64,000 nt of DNA, from positions 16,581 to 80,580 of the forward strand of contig CAZFEC010000008.1 of NCBI GenBank assembly GCA_964517435.1, read 5' to 3'. The position numbers and the translations under genes are program-made. Of the stretch, positions 26,290 through 36,900 are shown piece by piece. Each line of letters starts with the position of its first letter. The stretch's first letter is position 1. Origin of the DNA: BS150m-G50 sp964517435. GTDB taxonomy: Bacteria; CAIWAD01; BS150m-G50. A model generated the notes under the pieces. That model did no database searches and had not been told where the DNA came from. It saw only the letters and a program-made list of their open reading frames with translations.

Positions 26290-26745
26290 ATGAGTGAGGC
26301 AGAGGCAATCGTAAAACTGGACAGTGACAGCAACCGACTCGTGCTGCAGGCGGATTTTCCGCAATTGACCACGGAACAGCTGTTCGCCTACTTCACCGAA
26401 CCGGAGCTGCTGTGCGCCTGGTGGACACAGGGAGCGGAGCTGGAGCCCAGGCCGGGCGGACACTATCACTTCTGGTGGCCGGCGATGGATTGGCATCTGC
26501 GTGGTGAGATCCTGGAGTTCGTGACCGGTGAACGGTTGCGTTTCACCTGGAAGTGGGATCACGAACCGGACATGCCGCTGCGGGAGGTGGAACTGACCTT
26601 CACGCGGCGGGAAACGGGCAGCCGCCTGATTCTGGTGCATGGTTTTTATACCGACACACCGGTGGACCAGACCGACCGCCGGGAGCACCTGGAAGGCTGG
26701 CTGCACTACCTGATGCATCTGCAAAAAGTGCTCGAGACCGGCTGA
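26290..26745 (+). CDS. SRPBCC/AHSA1-like protein
   Basis: 151 residues with the START-like pattern of AHSA1/CalC proteins: FPQLTTEQLFAYFTEPELLCAWW, then GGHYHFWW, then EFVTGERLRFTWKWDHE, ending ERxGW-like EGWLHYLMHLQ. Such proteins bind hydrophobic ligands or act as co-chaperones; the ligand is unknown. ATG 26290 with GGAG upstream; 20 bases separate it from the VOC gene and 21 from the next gene. Confidence 0.8.
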   Translation: MSEAEAIVKLDSDSNRLVLQADFPQLTTEQLFAYFTEPELLCAWWTQGAELEPRPGGHYHFWWPAMDWHLRGEILEFVTGERLRFTWKWDHEPDMPLREVELTFTRRETGSRLILVHGFYTDTPVDQTDRREHLEGWLHYLMHLQKVLETG

Positions 26746-26766
26746 ACCGGTAGCGAGCTCGCTGCT

Positions 26767-27108
26767 ATGACGGACAACGGGATGTCTGCAACCTTCACCG
26801 AACGCGTACTCGCGGCGATACGGCGCATCCCGCCCGGCCGGGTGGCCACTTACGGCTCTATCGCACTGGCCGCCGGCAACCCGCGCGGCGCCAGGCAGGT
26901 AGCTCGCCTGCTGCACTCCAGCTCCGTCAAGCACAACCTGCCGTGGCAGCGGGTGGTGAACCGCGCCGGTTGTATCGCCCTGCCGCGAGGCGAGGGTTAC
27001 GAGCTGCAGAAGCAACTGCTGGAAACGGAGGGGGTTGAATTCGGTGCCGGCGATACGATCGACCTGGAGCGTTATCTCTGGTCGGAGACCGGCCTGCCGA
27101 CTCAATAG
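26767..27108 (+). CDS. MGMT-family alkyltransferase-like (ATL) protein lacking the catalytic cysteine
   Basis: 113 residues. FTERVLAAIRRIPPGRVATYGSIALAAGNPRGARQVARLL is the DNA-binding helix-turn-helix of the O6-alkylguanine transferase family. At the active site PCHR is replaced by PWQR (in LPWQRVVNRAG), so alkyl transfer is impossible. ATL proteins instead bind alkylated guanine and recruit nucleotide excision repair. The ATG has a weak Shine-Dalgarno (GCGAG). Confidence 0.85.
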   Translation: MTDNGMSATFTERVLAAIRRIPPGRVATYGSIALAAGNPRGARQVARLLHSSSVKHNLPWQRVVNRAGCIALPRGEGYELQKQLLETEGVEFGAGDTIDLERYLWSETGLPTQ

Positions 27109-27190
27109 CGGTCGATCGTCTGCCGATCATCTGAAAGTTGGCGTGTGGCGGGCGTGTGCCGTACTACCTGTAATCTGATTGAGTCTCGAC

Positions 27191-28108
27191 ATGAACAAAC
27201 CTGAACCTATACCTAAGATCGGTCTGGCGTTGGGCAGCGGTTCTTCCCGCGGCTGGTGCCATATCGGTATCCTCAACGCCCTGGTGGAGCGGGGTATCGT
27301 GCCGGATGTGATCTGCGGCTGTTCGATCGGTGCTTTGGTGGCGGCCTCCTACGCGAACGGCCATTTGAAACGGCTGGAGGAGTGGGTCCTCTCCCTGACC
27401 AGGCGGAAAACCACGAAGTACATCCGTTTCGATACCAAGCTGAACGGATTCGTCAACACCGAAAAGCTGCACCACTTCCTCAATCAATACGTCGCTGACG
27501 ATGATGTCAGCATCGAAAACCTGCCGCTCCCTTTCGGCGTCGTCTCCACCGAGCTGGCTACCGGCCGGGAGATCTGGTTCACGCAGGGTTCATTAATCGA
27601 GGCGGTCTGGGCTTCCATCTCAATGCCGGGGCTCTTTCCGGCGATCAGCAACCGTAACCGCTGGCTGGTTGACGGCGGGCTGGTCAATCCGATACCGGTC
27701 ACACTCTGCCGCTCGTTGGGAGCCGATATCGTCATCGCCGTCAATCTGAACAACCGGATCAACGGGCAGCGCGTGCTGCCGGCAGTGGAACGTAAAGCGG
27801 AGAGTGGGGGTGTCGTCGGCCGCATCCGGGAAGCGGTGAAGGAGTACTCCGGCTCGCTCTTCGCCACCACCCGCGATACGGATGACACGCCCGGATTGCT
27901 GGAATCGATTGCCCGCTCGATCTACATCACCCAGGATCGTATCACCCGCAGCCGCATCGCCGGCGATCCACCGGACCTGATGTTGACACCGCGCCTGGCA
28001 CCGATCGGTTTCCTGGAGTTTCACCGCGCCGCGGAAGCTATCACCGAAGGAAAGCGCTGCGTACAGCGCCTGCTGCCCGACATTCTCTATGTCACCGGCC
28101 GGGAGTGA
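27191..28108 (+). CDS. Patatin-like phospholipase (RssA-type)
   Basis: 305 residues. The oxyanion hole is GLALGSGSSRGWCHIG, the nucleophile elbow is GCSIGA (GxSxG with Ser), and the dyad Asp lies in DGGLVNP. These residues define the patatin fold; bacterial members hydrolyse acyl esters of phospholipids at the inner membrane. No signal peptide, so probably cytoplasmic. Start ATG 27191 (TTG 27179 in frame). It is followed by a structured gap before hisS. Confidence 0.88.
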   Translation: MNKPEPIPKIGLALGSGSSRGWCHIGILNALVERGIVPDVICGCSIGALVAASYANGHLKRLEEWVLSLTRRKTTKYIRFDTKLNGFVNTEKLHHFLNQYVADDDVSIENLPLPFGVVSTELATGREIWFTQGSLIEAVWASISMPGLFPAISNRNRWLVDGGLVNPIPVTLCRSLGADIVIAVNLNNRINGQRVLPAVERKAESGGVVGRIREAVKEYSGSLFATTRDTDDTPGLLESIARSIYITQDRITRSRIAGDPPDLMLTPRLAPIGFLEFHRAAEAITEGKRCVQRLLPDILYVTGRE

Positions 28109-28143
28109 GCGCCTGGAGCCTGACGATACCGGCTCGGACATGT

Positions 28144-28199
28144 ATAGTATTTCCCAGTTAAATTGTCTTAGTAGTTAATAACCTTCCGGGAAATACTAT
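28144..28199. repeat. 12-bp inverted repeat upstream of hisS
   Basis: ATAGTATTTCCC (28144-28155) and GGGAAATACTAT (28188-28199) are perfect complements separated by 32 AT-rich bases. No U-tract follows, so it is not a normal terminator. It lies about 200 bases before hisS and 35 after the patatin gene, and could be an operator, a leader structure or part of a small element. Confidence 0.6.
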
Positions 28200-28397
28200 T
28201 AAGCTATGCCCGCTATGCCATTAAAGACGGACATTTTGTGTGAGCATAGCTATAACCGCGAGGTGAACCTCCCGCCGTAACCCACTTTCAGATTTCCCTG
28301 CTTGCTATAGCGCCGCCGATTGTGCATTAATTAACCTGATACCGTCTCATCCGCCTGCTTAGCGGCTCAACTCCATTTAGCCAGGGATCTCATACCA

Positions 28398-29711
28398 ATG
28401 TCCAGTATACAACCTCGTCTCTACAGCGGTACCCGCGATCTGACGCCGGAGATGATGATCCAGCGCGAGGATATCATCGCCCGCCTGACCGAGGTCTTCC
28501 GCCGTTTCGGATTCTCCCCGCTGGAGACACCGGCGCTGGAGTACCTGGAGATCCTGCTCGGCAAGTATGGCGATGAGGAGAAGCTGATCTATAAGCTGGA
28601 TTACCGCAATGACCAGCCGGAGAAGCGGCTGGCGCTGCGCTACGACCTGACGGTGCCGTTGGCCCGCTGCGTCGCGCAGGACCGCAATCTGACGCTGCCT
28701 TTCAAGCGCTACCAGATCCAGCCGGTCTGGCGGGCGGATCGCCCCCAACCGCGCCAGGGACGTTTCCGCGAGTTCTATCAGTGCGATATCGATATCATCG
28801 GGGTGCCCGATATCACCGCCGACGCCGAGATAGTGCAGCTGCAGTACGAGCTGCTGCGGGCGCTCAAGATTCCCGGTTTCCGGATCCGGGTCAGCGACCG
28901 GCGGTTGCTGCGCGGTCTGATCGAAGTGGCCGGTATCCCGCTGGAGTTGGAAGCCTCAGTTTGTACCGCCATCGACAAGAAGGACAAAGTCGGACTGGAG
29001 GGAGTCGAGGAGGATCTCGCCGTCCGCGGCGTTACCTCTGCGGCCGCCGACCGGTTGCTGGCGCTGCTCGCCTCCCCCCTGAGCTGGGACGGTATCGACG
29101 ACTGGCGCGACCGCATCGCCACCTTCCCCAAAGCGCTGCAGGCGCTGACCGACCTGGAAGCCATGCAGGACATTCTCACCGCCGCCGGCCTGGATTTAAC
29201 CTACATCACCCCCGATCCCTGGCTGGCACGCGGTTTGGACTACTACACCGGGCCTATTTTCGAGACGACGCTGCCACAACTGCCGCACATGGGTTCGCTG
29301 ACCGGCGGCGGGCGCTGGGACGGGCTGATCGGGCTCTATTCCGACCGCGACCTGCCGGCGACCGGTGCCACCTTCGGCCTGGACCGGCTGTTGACCGCGA
29401 TGGAGCAGCTGGATCTGCTGGAGAAGCGCGCCACCCGCACCCAGATCCTGGTCACCCTCTTCTTCCCGCAGACGCGCGAATACTGCCGGCGCCTGGCCGC
29501 GACTCTCCGGGAGCAGGGCATCGCCACTGAGACCTTCCTGGGACAGGCCAAGCTGAAGAAGCAGTTTGAGTACGCGGACCGGATGGGGATACCCTGGGTG
29601 GTGGTTGCCGGCGAGACCGAGCAGGAGCTGCAGCAATATACCTTGAAGGAAATGGCGACCGGCGAGCAGCAAAAGGTCGATCTGACCACGCTGCTGCAAC
29701 GATTGGGTTGA
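28398..29711 (+). CDS. hisS: Histidyl-tRNA synthetase
   Basis: 437 residues, a class II aminoacyl-tRNA synthetase charging tRNA-His. It starts GTRDLTPE, motif 1 ends in FSPLETPALEYLEIL, motif 2 is FREFYQCDIDIIG, the histidine motif HisA is present as LARGLDYYTGPIFE, and motif 3 lies in GATFGLDRL. The C-terminal anticodon-binding domain is complete (WVVVAGETEQ, then the end). ATG with a weak leader signal. It is cytoplasmic and monocistronic; the next gene is convergent. Confidence 0.95.
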   Translation: MSSIQPRLYSGTRDLTPEMMIQREDIIARLTEVFRRFGFSPLETPALEYLEILLGKYGDEEKLIYKLDYRNDQPEKRLALRYDLTVPLARCVAQDRNLTLPFKRYQIQPVWRADRPQPRQGRFREFYQCDIDIIGVPDITADAEIVQLQYELLRALKIPGFRIRVSDRRLLRGLIEVAGIPLELEASVCTAIDKKDKVGLEGVEEDLAVRGVTSAAADRLLALLASPLSWDGIDDWRDRIATFPKALQALTDLEAMQDILTAAGLDLTYITPDPWLARGLDYYTGPIFETTLPQLPHMGSLTGGGRWDGLIGLYSDRDLPATGATFGLDRLLTAMEQLDLLEKRATRTQILVTLFFPQTREYCRRLAATLREQGIATETFLGQAKLKKQFEYADRMGIPWVVVAGETEQELQQYTLKEMATGEQQKVDLTTLLQRLG

Positions 29712-29739
29712 TGCGCCCTGATCCCTCCCAAGTTCCCGC

Positions 29740-30372
29740 TTACATATCTCCGTAGAGCAGGGAGAACTCCGTCAGCGTGTGAAATAACGCCTCGGTGAAA
29801 GTCGGCCAGGGCAGCCAGGTGGTCGGATCGGTCTGGCTCAGTTCCAGCGTCGGATCGAGCGCCTGCAGCGCTGTCAATGACGCAGCGAATTCGCCCCGGT
29901 AGAACTCGCATTGCGCTCGCAGCAACCAGAGATCCCGCCAGTTGACAGCCGGTTCATGGCTGAATACCCAGTCGGCAGCGAGGCTCAAAAGCGTCGCGGC
30001 TTCGGCACTCAGCGCGGCGTAGTCGGCGTCAGCCTGCTCACGCTGGGCGAACAAGCGGCCGGCGCGGCTGTCCAGATGCCAGGTGGAAAGTGCGATCGCG
30101 GCGTTGAAGCTGCTCAGCGCCGCGGCAGGTTGGTGCAGATGCAGATAACAGTAGCCGACGCCGCCGTAGGCTTCCGCCGCCGGTTCGCTGTTGATCACCT
30201 CGCTGAACTCAGCCAGCGCCTCCGCCCATTCGTTCGCGTGATACAAGGTCCAGGCGGTGGTGAGGGGATCCTCCTCGCTGTCGTCGGGCTGGGAGGGTAC
30301 GCTGCAGTTGAAGACGGTAAACGTCGCCAGCAACAGGAAGGCGATGGTCAACAGCTCGCGTTTACTCTTCAC
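29740..30372 (-). CDS. Exported TPR-like protein, probable lipoprotein
   Basis: 210 residues. The N-terminus MKSKRELLTIAFLLLATFTVFNC is a signal peptide with a Cys at its end, but FNC is a poor lipobox. The mature chain has two tetratricopeptide-like units (AWTLYHANEWAEALAEFSEVINSEP, then AYGGVGYCYLHLHQPAAALSSFNAAIAL). Likely a periplasmic or lipid-anchored scaffold. GTG start with GAGGAG upstream, 10 bases after the preceding 1,174-residue protein gene, so it is the third gene of this operon. Confidence 0.7.
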   Translation of the reverse strand: MKSKRELLTIAFLLLATFTVFNCSVPSQPDDSEEDPLTTAWTLYHANEWAEALAEFSEVINSEPAAEAYGGVGYCYLHLHQPAAALSSFNAAIALSTWHLDSRAGRLFAQREQADADYAALSAEAATLLSLAADWVFSHEPAVNWRDLWLLRAQCEFYRGEFAASLTALQALDPTLELSQTDPTTWLPWPTFTEALFHTLTEFSLLYGDM

Positions 30373-30382
30373 CTGTCACTCC

Positions 30383-33300
30383 TCACTTCAACAGCATCAT
30401 CTTGCGGGTCTGGTTGAGGTGCTCGCTCTGCACCCTCAGGAAGTAGACACCGCTGGCCAGGTTCCCCGTCTCCCGGCTGTCGAAAACCAGCACCTGGTGA
30501 CCCGCCGGCAGGTAGCCGTCCCAGAGTTGCGCCACGCGCCGGCCCAGCACATCGTAAACGGTTGCCCGCAGGTGTTCGCCCGTCACCAGGGTTAGGTCGA
30601 AGCTGGTAACCGGATTGAAGGGATTGGGATAGGGGTGGGAAAGCGTCCAGACATCGGGTGTCGTCAGCGGCTCACGCGTGCCGGTCAGCAGCAGGAAACG
30701 GCCGCCGTGGTTCACCTCTGTGTGAAGGTTCCCCGACTCGCTGTCACGATATGTATCACACCAGACCGTATCTCCCGCTTCCACACGGTAAATGCCATAG
30801 TGGCACTCCTCCGGTGCGCCTGCCGGTACCGTAAAGGTGATGCGCACCGCGCCCGGCAGCTGTAACGGCAGCAGGTCGAATCCGGCGGTGCCGTCTGGAG
30901 TGAGATCGTGTATCACATAGCGGGTAGCGACGGGAATATCCCGGCACAAACGCAATCGGTATTCATCCCCCGGTCCGGGCAGCAGATCACCGGCCGCCTG
31001 CATGTAGTTGCTGCTGATCAGCAGCGTATCCTGTGTCACGTTACCCGCCAGATCGACGGCGGTTAAACCGATGACCACGTCGCCGGTACCGATGAAGAGA
31101 TAACTCCCCAGATAGAGATCATAGGCATCCGGCTCGGTTCCGCTCTGGATCAACTCGAAAGTGACCGAACCGCTGCTCGCTGAAGCCGCCAGGGGCGGGG
31201 TAAGCGGCTCATCCACCATCACCAGCAGATCGAGGTACTCATTCACGGCCGGATTGGGCAGAATCCCCGGGCTCAACGTCGGGGGGATGTTCTCCAGCGA
31301 CACCACCAAGAGCGGGCCGCTGTCGCTGTTGCCGTCGTTGTCGAGTACGGTCACTTCCGCGACGGTGTTGTCGTGGAAGAGTGAATCCGGCTCGATCACC
31401 AGACAGTCGGCGTCCGGCAGATAGGTGATGGCGACGGAATCGATCACCGCGATCTCCCATTCGAGGTACTCATCGGGGGAGTCGGGATCGTAGACATAAC
31501 CGGAGAGATTCCGGAGCGTGTCGCTGCTGCCGGCGCGCAGGGTGACGGGCGGCAGCGTGTAGAGCTGCGGGGCGGCGCCGGCTGTCACCTGAAAGCGCCA
31601 CCAGGCCGCAGCGGTATCACCATCCGGATCCTCCACCGCGAAGAGGAGACTGTCACTGCCGGTGATCATCAGCGAGTTGAATGTGACACAACGTGATACA
31701 GTGTCCAGAATCGCTTCCACCAGGTTCCCGCCGCTCCAACTCCAATCGAGACTGGTGACGGGATCATCGTGATCGTAGACATAATCGTCCAGCGGCCAGG
31801 GACCGGAGGTGGTCAGCGTGGACAACGTCAACTCCGGGAAATCGAATATGAGCGGTACGCCGGTCGTGTCGATCACCAGCAGACGGCAGTCGTCGCCGGT
31901 CAGGTTGGAATCAGGATCGAAACAGTAGAAGGCGATGTCGGTAAGGCTGCCGGGCGTGAGGGGCGCGGTAACCTGAACCAGATGGCTGGCCGGGTCGACC
32001 GACACCTGGAAGGGCGCGGGATCGGTGAACGCCCAGGTCATCTGGTCCGGATCGTGATCGAAATCCCAGACATGGTCGTCCAGATCGAGGTGGTTGTCCA
32101 CCTCACCCGGGAGCAGTAGCAGATCGGGCAGGGCGGCTGCCTGCGGCAGTCCATTGTAGAGGAGAACCGCCGTAACCGCCGCGGTCGCGCTGTTCTGATC
32201 GGGATCGGTAACGGTGAACTGCAGCTCCTCCCAGCCCTGTGTCGCCGGCGACGCGCTGAGCGTAGCCACATGTGTCACACTGTTGATCTGAACCGAGACC
32301 AGGTCGCCGCTGCCGGCGGACCAGCTCAGTTGCGAATCGGCGTGATCGGCGTCGGCAACATAATCATCCAGATAAAGCAGTTCGCCGGTTCCGTTGTGTA
32401 ACACCTGGGCCGGGATGACGGCCAATACCGGCGGCGCGCTGGCAACCTGCACGATCAGCGTGTCCTGGTCCTGCAGCGGTTCCGGATCGCTGACCGTCAG
32501 CAGATAGGGAAAAGACTGGCCGATCAGCGAGACGGCGGTGGTGAAGAAGCGGAGTGTTCCCTCGTAGGTATCCACCACGGTCGAGATGCTGTCATGCGCG
32601 CCCGCCAGGGTCCAGATCATCTCCTGCCAGTCGTGATCGGGGTCGTAGACCAGGTCCGGCAGCTGGAGGACCAGCTCGCTGCCGGGGTGCAGCGGGAACA
32701 GGAGCGGTTCGGTAAGCAATGGTGCGTCGTTGACCGGCGTTACCTCCAGCGGTATAAAAGAAGTATCCGCCAGGCCCAGGGGATCGCTGACGATAAAAGT
32801 GACGCTGTCGCTGCCGCTCCAGTTCAGGGGCGGGGTCAGTCGCGCCCGGTGCGACACCGGATCAATCGCGAGCGTCACCAGGCTCTGTTCCGGCACCGCG
32901 TAGGTCAACCAGCCGGCGGCATGGTCGTTGTCGGTCACGAAGTCATCCAGGACGAGCGAGCTGTCGACGTCATCTTCCGCCCAGCTTACCAGCGGCAGCG
33001 GTTCCGCAACCTGGGGCGCGTCGTCACACAGCACGGCCAGCGTGTCCACGGCGGCGGTCAAGTCGGGCGCCGTAGCTTGAATCGCCACCTCCAGCCAGGC
33101 CGGCGTTACCGGCAGGCGGTTGAAGATGAACAGGAAGGCCTCGCTGTCTACCCGCACCGTGTCGATGGTGGCCGAGTTACCGCCGGCCAGCACCTCATAG
33201 CTGATGACGAATTCCGAATCGGGACAGAAGAACGCCTCCAGGTGATCGTAGAGGTTCAGGGTGTCGCAGGGCTGGAAAGTCGTCAGCTGCAGATCGGGCA

Positions 33301-33907
33301 GGGGCGGGTAGAAAGCGAAACCGGCGATTTCAATGTAGGGGACCGTTTCGAGGTTGAAGCTCCACTCGGCACCGCTCTCCGCCTGCCAGTACAGCGTGTT
33401 GCGGAACTCCAGGTTGTCGTGATCGACGGTAACGGGTCTCCCCGCGAATTCGCTCAACGCCCGCACCCGGAAACGCAACGCGTCGGCGGCGTTGGCGCAG
33501 CTGGGGCGCGGTTCGTCCCCCTGACCGGTCTGTATGATGTAATCGAGTTGCGTGCCCGGAATGCCGTTGCCGGGATCGTCGTGGGTGTGGTTGGCCAGGA
33601 CGACGGCACCACCACAGGGTGCGAACCAGCCCTCGCCCACCTGCTGGAAAGGCGAATCGTCATCGCCCGGCACCAGCTGCAGGATACCCTCCTGCAGGGT
33701 CAGCATGATCTGGAAGCCGGTCAGCAGCTCGGCGTGTGAATCGATGTGCAGGTAGAGGTCGGTTTCCTCGCCCATGTGCAGGAAGAGGCTGTCCCGGCCG
33801 TCGACGGTGTGCAAACGCAGATCGCTGAAACCTTCGTCGCGCGTCGCCAGAGCCGCGCCGGCGAATGTGATACAGAACAGGATTGTCAGCGGGAGGAGCC
33901 GTCTCAT
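30383..33907 (-). CDS. Giant secreted protein with cohesin-like N-terminus, tandem Ig/cadherin-like repeats and C-terminal sorting module
   Basis: 1,174 residues. Signal peptide MRRLLPLTILFCITFAGAALA. Residues about 25-200 look like a cohesin/CBM-type beta-sandwich. Then about six repeats of 85-100 residues follow, each with a D-D-Y/F-V-x-D-x-D-H motif (LDDFVTDNDHAA, LDDYVADADHAD, LDDHVWDFDHDP, LDDYVYDHDDP), as in calcium-binding Ig/cadherin-like bacterial adhesins. The C-terminus HPYPNPFNPVTSF...GRRVAQLWDG is a FlgD/Por-type sorting domain. Its ATG overlaps the stop of the upstream giant gene (ATGA). The role is probably cell-surface or secreted adhesin or matrix protein. Five GTGATACA octamers lie within or at the ends of the gene. 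Confidence 0.85.
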   Translation of the reverse strand: MRRLLPLTILFCITFAGAALATRDEGFSDLRLHTVDGRDSLFLHMGEETDLYLHIDSHAELLTGFQIMLTLQEGILQLVPGDDDSPFQQVGEGWFAPCGGAVVLANHTHDDPGNGIPGTQLDYIIQTGQGDEPRPSCANAADALRFRVRALSEFAGRPVTVDHDNLEFRNTLYWQAESGAEWSFNLETVPYIEIAGFAFYPPLPDLQLTTFQPCDTLNLYDHLEAFFCPDSEFVISYEVLAGGNSATIDTVRVDSEAFLFIFNRLPVTPAWLEVAIQATAPDLTAAVDTLAVLCDDAPQVAEPLPLVSWAEDDVDSSLVLDDFVTDNDHAAGWLTYAVPEQSLVTLAIDPVSHRARLTPPLNWSGSDSVTFIVSDPLGLADTSFIPLEVTPVNDAPLLTEPLLFPLHPGSELVLQLPDLVYDPDHDWQEMIWTLAGAHDSISTVVDTYEGTLRFFTTAVSLIGQSFPYLLTVSDPEPLQDQDTLIVQVASAPPVLAVIPAQVLHNGTGELLYLDDYVADADHADSQLSWSAGSGDLVSVQINSVTHVATLSASPATQGWEELQFTVTDPDQNSATAAVTAVLLYNGLPQAAALPDLLLLPGEVDNHLDLDDHVWDFDHDPDQMTWAFTDPAPFQVSVDPASHLVQVTAPLTPGSLTDIAFYCFDPDSNLTGDDCRLLVIDTTGVPLIFDFPELTLSTLTTSGPWPLDDYVYDHDDPVTSLDWSWSGGNLVEAILDTVSRCVTFNSLMITGSDSLLFAVEDPDGDTAAAWWRFQVTAGAAPQLYTLPPVTLRAGSSDTLRNLSGYVYDPDSPDEYLEWEIAVIDSVAITYLPDADCLVIEPDSLFHDNTVAEVTVLDNDGNSDSGPLLVVSLENIPPTLSPGILPNPAVNEYLDLLVMVDEPLTPPLAASASSGSVTFELIQSGTEPDAYDLYLGSYLFIGTGDVVIGLTAVDLAGNVTQDTLLISSNYMQAAGDLLPGPGDEYRLRLCRDIPVATRYVIHDLTPDGTAGFDLLPLQLPGAVRITFTVPAGAPEECHYGIYRVEAGDTVWCDTYRDSESGNLHTEVNHGGRFLLLTGTREPLTTPDVWTLSHPYPNPFNPVTSFDLTLVTGEHLRATVYDVLGRRVAQLWDGYLPAGHQVLVFDSRETGNLASGVYFLRVQSEHLNQTRKMMLLK

Positions 33908-36900
33908 TGCAGATGCATCACTTTGCGGGTGGCTCGATGTTCGGGAGTCACAGCCTGGAGGAAATAAAGCCCGGCGGCGAAACTCTCCGCCCGCCATTGC
34001 AGCTGATAGCTGCCGGGAACGATTGTATCACGGTACAGCACTTCCACCTGCTGGCCGAGGATGTTGTATACCGCCAGACGCAGCGAAGTTGTTTCGTAAA
34101 CGACCAGGGGAATGGTCAGACTGCTGTTGAAGGGGTTTGGCCAGGGAGGCGGCAGCTCGAAAGCGAGCGGTGGCGCCGTAACCACGCCGCTGGTGGTGCG
34201 GAAGGCGGTGTCGACGGAATGACCCTCGAGCAGCAGAACCGGCAGACCGCTGCCGGTGGGCAGGGTGAACCGCGCCAAAGCCAGTTCACCGCTGACGCCC
34301 GGACTCTGACCGTAGCGGGCTACGGCCAGCAGGAGTCGATTGCCGTGGGTTTGTATCACGGACTGAGCTTCGGTGTCGAACAGTTCGCACAGCTGCAGAT
34401 CGGTGACTGCGCCCGGCGGCAAAGCCAACCGGGCACTCCAGCCGATCAGATCGCTGGCCGGCGCGATGACCAGGGTCCAGGTCGTGTATTCTCCGGCCGG
34501 TTGCCGCTCCAGCTGCCAGACCGGAGTGGCGTTGTGACCGCGGCGATAGACCGGCGGCACGCCGCTGCTGTTCAGGTTTGTCGTGCAGAGGGTCAGATCG
34601 GTGATATAGACCAGCTCATCTCCATCAAAGTCACAGTAGGAGTTCCAGCCGGCGGAATCAGGCGTACTGCCGTAAGCTTCCACGATGGCGTTGAGGTCGG
34701 TGGCGTCGATCTGGTTGTCCGGGAGGACGGTGTCGCTGCTGTCGACGTAACCGGCGCAGTCACCGGCGATCAGCTGCAGCAGGTCGACATCCTCGGAGTT
34801 GAAGTGCGGATTTACCCCCTCCAGCAGATCGCCGTGTTGAATGTCGAACGGGTAGTAGCCGCTGAGCCAGCCCGGTACGCTCGCTACCAGTTCCCAGCAG
34901 CCGTCCGGCACCGAATGCAACTGGTAGGTGCCGTCGGTTCCCAGCTGCACCTGTACGCCGGCCGCGGCCGGATCGATGTCGTTCTGGTTGAACAGCGAAT
35001 CGGTCACCGGCAGCCAGGATCCCGGCTCACGCAGGATCAGCGTGGATTCGAGACCGTTATAATCGCGCCCCTGCAGCTGGACGTGTCCCGAAACCCGGCC
35101 GCGCGACCAGGTATACGAAATAGCCGCCGGCGACTGGATGGTGGTGCCCAGAAGTTCGCCATCCTGGTAGAAACTGGTGAAGCGGTTGGCCTCGTCGTCC
35201 ACCGCGAAGACCAGGTTGTCGATGGTGGCGCCGGTAGCGGGATCGCGGCGGGGCAACAACTGCAGCGTGCAGAGCAGGTGGGTGCCGTCACTGAACTCCG
35301 GCACCGGAGCGCCGTTTTCAAAGTAGGTGAAATCGAGGTGATGGCGACCGTTGCTGAGGTCGCCCCCGTGATTGTCGTTTTCCAGTATGCTCGCTTCCTC
35401 GAAGTCAGGTCCGAGCCGGAAGGGTGACGTGAGCGAAACGATATCGAAAGCGACCGTGTCCACGTCGACATAGAGGCTGATCATGTCGGCTGTGATCACG
35501 CCCGCCTGCGGATAGATCGAAACGGTGACCGTGTCGCCGGGAAAGGTGTCGAAGCGGTAAGGCCGCATCTGCAGGTTGTAGCAGATATTGCCGCCGAAGC
35601 CGTTGATCGCCAGCGTACCCGGCGCTGTAAAGACCGGGTCGGCGGCGTCCGGTTCCTGGCCGGCGGGATTGCTGCTGACCAGTAGAAAGACGTGATACGT
35701 CTCATCGCCGGCGTCTTCCAACGGTATACCCTCCCCGACCGAAGGTCCGGTCATGGTATTGGGCAGGAACTCCCAGGTGGTGATGTCGCCGGCCGGCGTA
35801 TCGAGATGCTGGTCGATCGTGCCATCCTGTGAATTCATCACCCAGAGATTCGGCACCGACGTAGTCAGGTCGAACCAGGTCGCTTCCGGCAATTCGCAGC
35901 CCGTATCTCCCAGCAGCAGGAAGAGCTGCTGATGTTCGCCGCCGAAATTCCAGGCGTAGACCCAGCGCACCAGATAACTGGCGTGAGCGGAGATCGCCGC
36001 TCCCAGGGGCGGCGGGTCGACCAGCATCACATTAGGAGCCGCCTGGAACCGGAACGAAGTGATCGGTTCATCCTCCGCGAGGAAGTTGTCGTAACCATCC
36101 TCGAAGGAACCCAGCCGTCCGGTGACGCCGTCGTCGATGTGGGCGTAGAAATGCAGCCAGCCGCTGTGCGTGATGATCTGGTTGGCCAGCGCGGAGGGCA
36201 GGTCGGCCGGATGCCAGACGTACATGTTGTCCGGCTGCTGGTCGGGATCCTCGTGGATACCCTGCACCATCAGCTCGCCGTTAGCCAGCCAACCATCGGT
36301 CGCGGCCAGGGTGTCGATCAACAGGTCCATGGTCGCCTGGCTGAAGTCCGCCAGGCTGTCATCGCTGGCGTCGATGTAGAGCGCGATCAGGGCGTCGTCG
36401 TCGGCGTCCCGGTCGCCGTCTACTGTCTCCCCCCAGTTGAAGGTGAAGCAGAAGTCCTCCCCCAGGTCGATGGTAGTCGCGGGGGGCGTTTGCAGATCGA
36501 TCAGCGGCGTGTGATACACCGTCACCGGCGCCTCGCTCTCGCGCAACACCGCGTGACGGCCGTCACCAGCGACGGCGTAGACGCTGTACTGGCCTGCAGT
36601 CACCCATTCGCTGGCTGAACTGTAGACGGTCCAGGGATACTCCTGGTAGAGATCGACCGGCAGGGGAGCCGGTGTGATCGCTTCGCAGCCGGTTAAGCCC
36701 ACTACTGTCAACGCTGGTGGTGAACCGCTGGTGACTATCGCGTTTGCCGTGATGCCGGCGGGACCGTAGAAAAGAGAAACCTCCGGCACGGAATCGAGAT
36801 CCTCGGCGGCGAACTCCAACATCACCTGGGGTGTGCCGCTGCCGTCCGGAACGGCCGAAAGCGGATTATACAGGCGGCCGGAATCGAGGTGCAACTCGGT

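Noticed and set aside
33883..35427. 514-codon + frame
   Set aside because: Antisense shadow of the two giant exported proteins, whose signal peptides, repeats and sorting modules are clear on the other strand.
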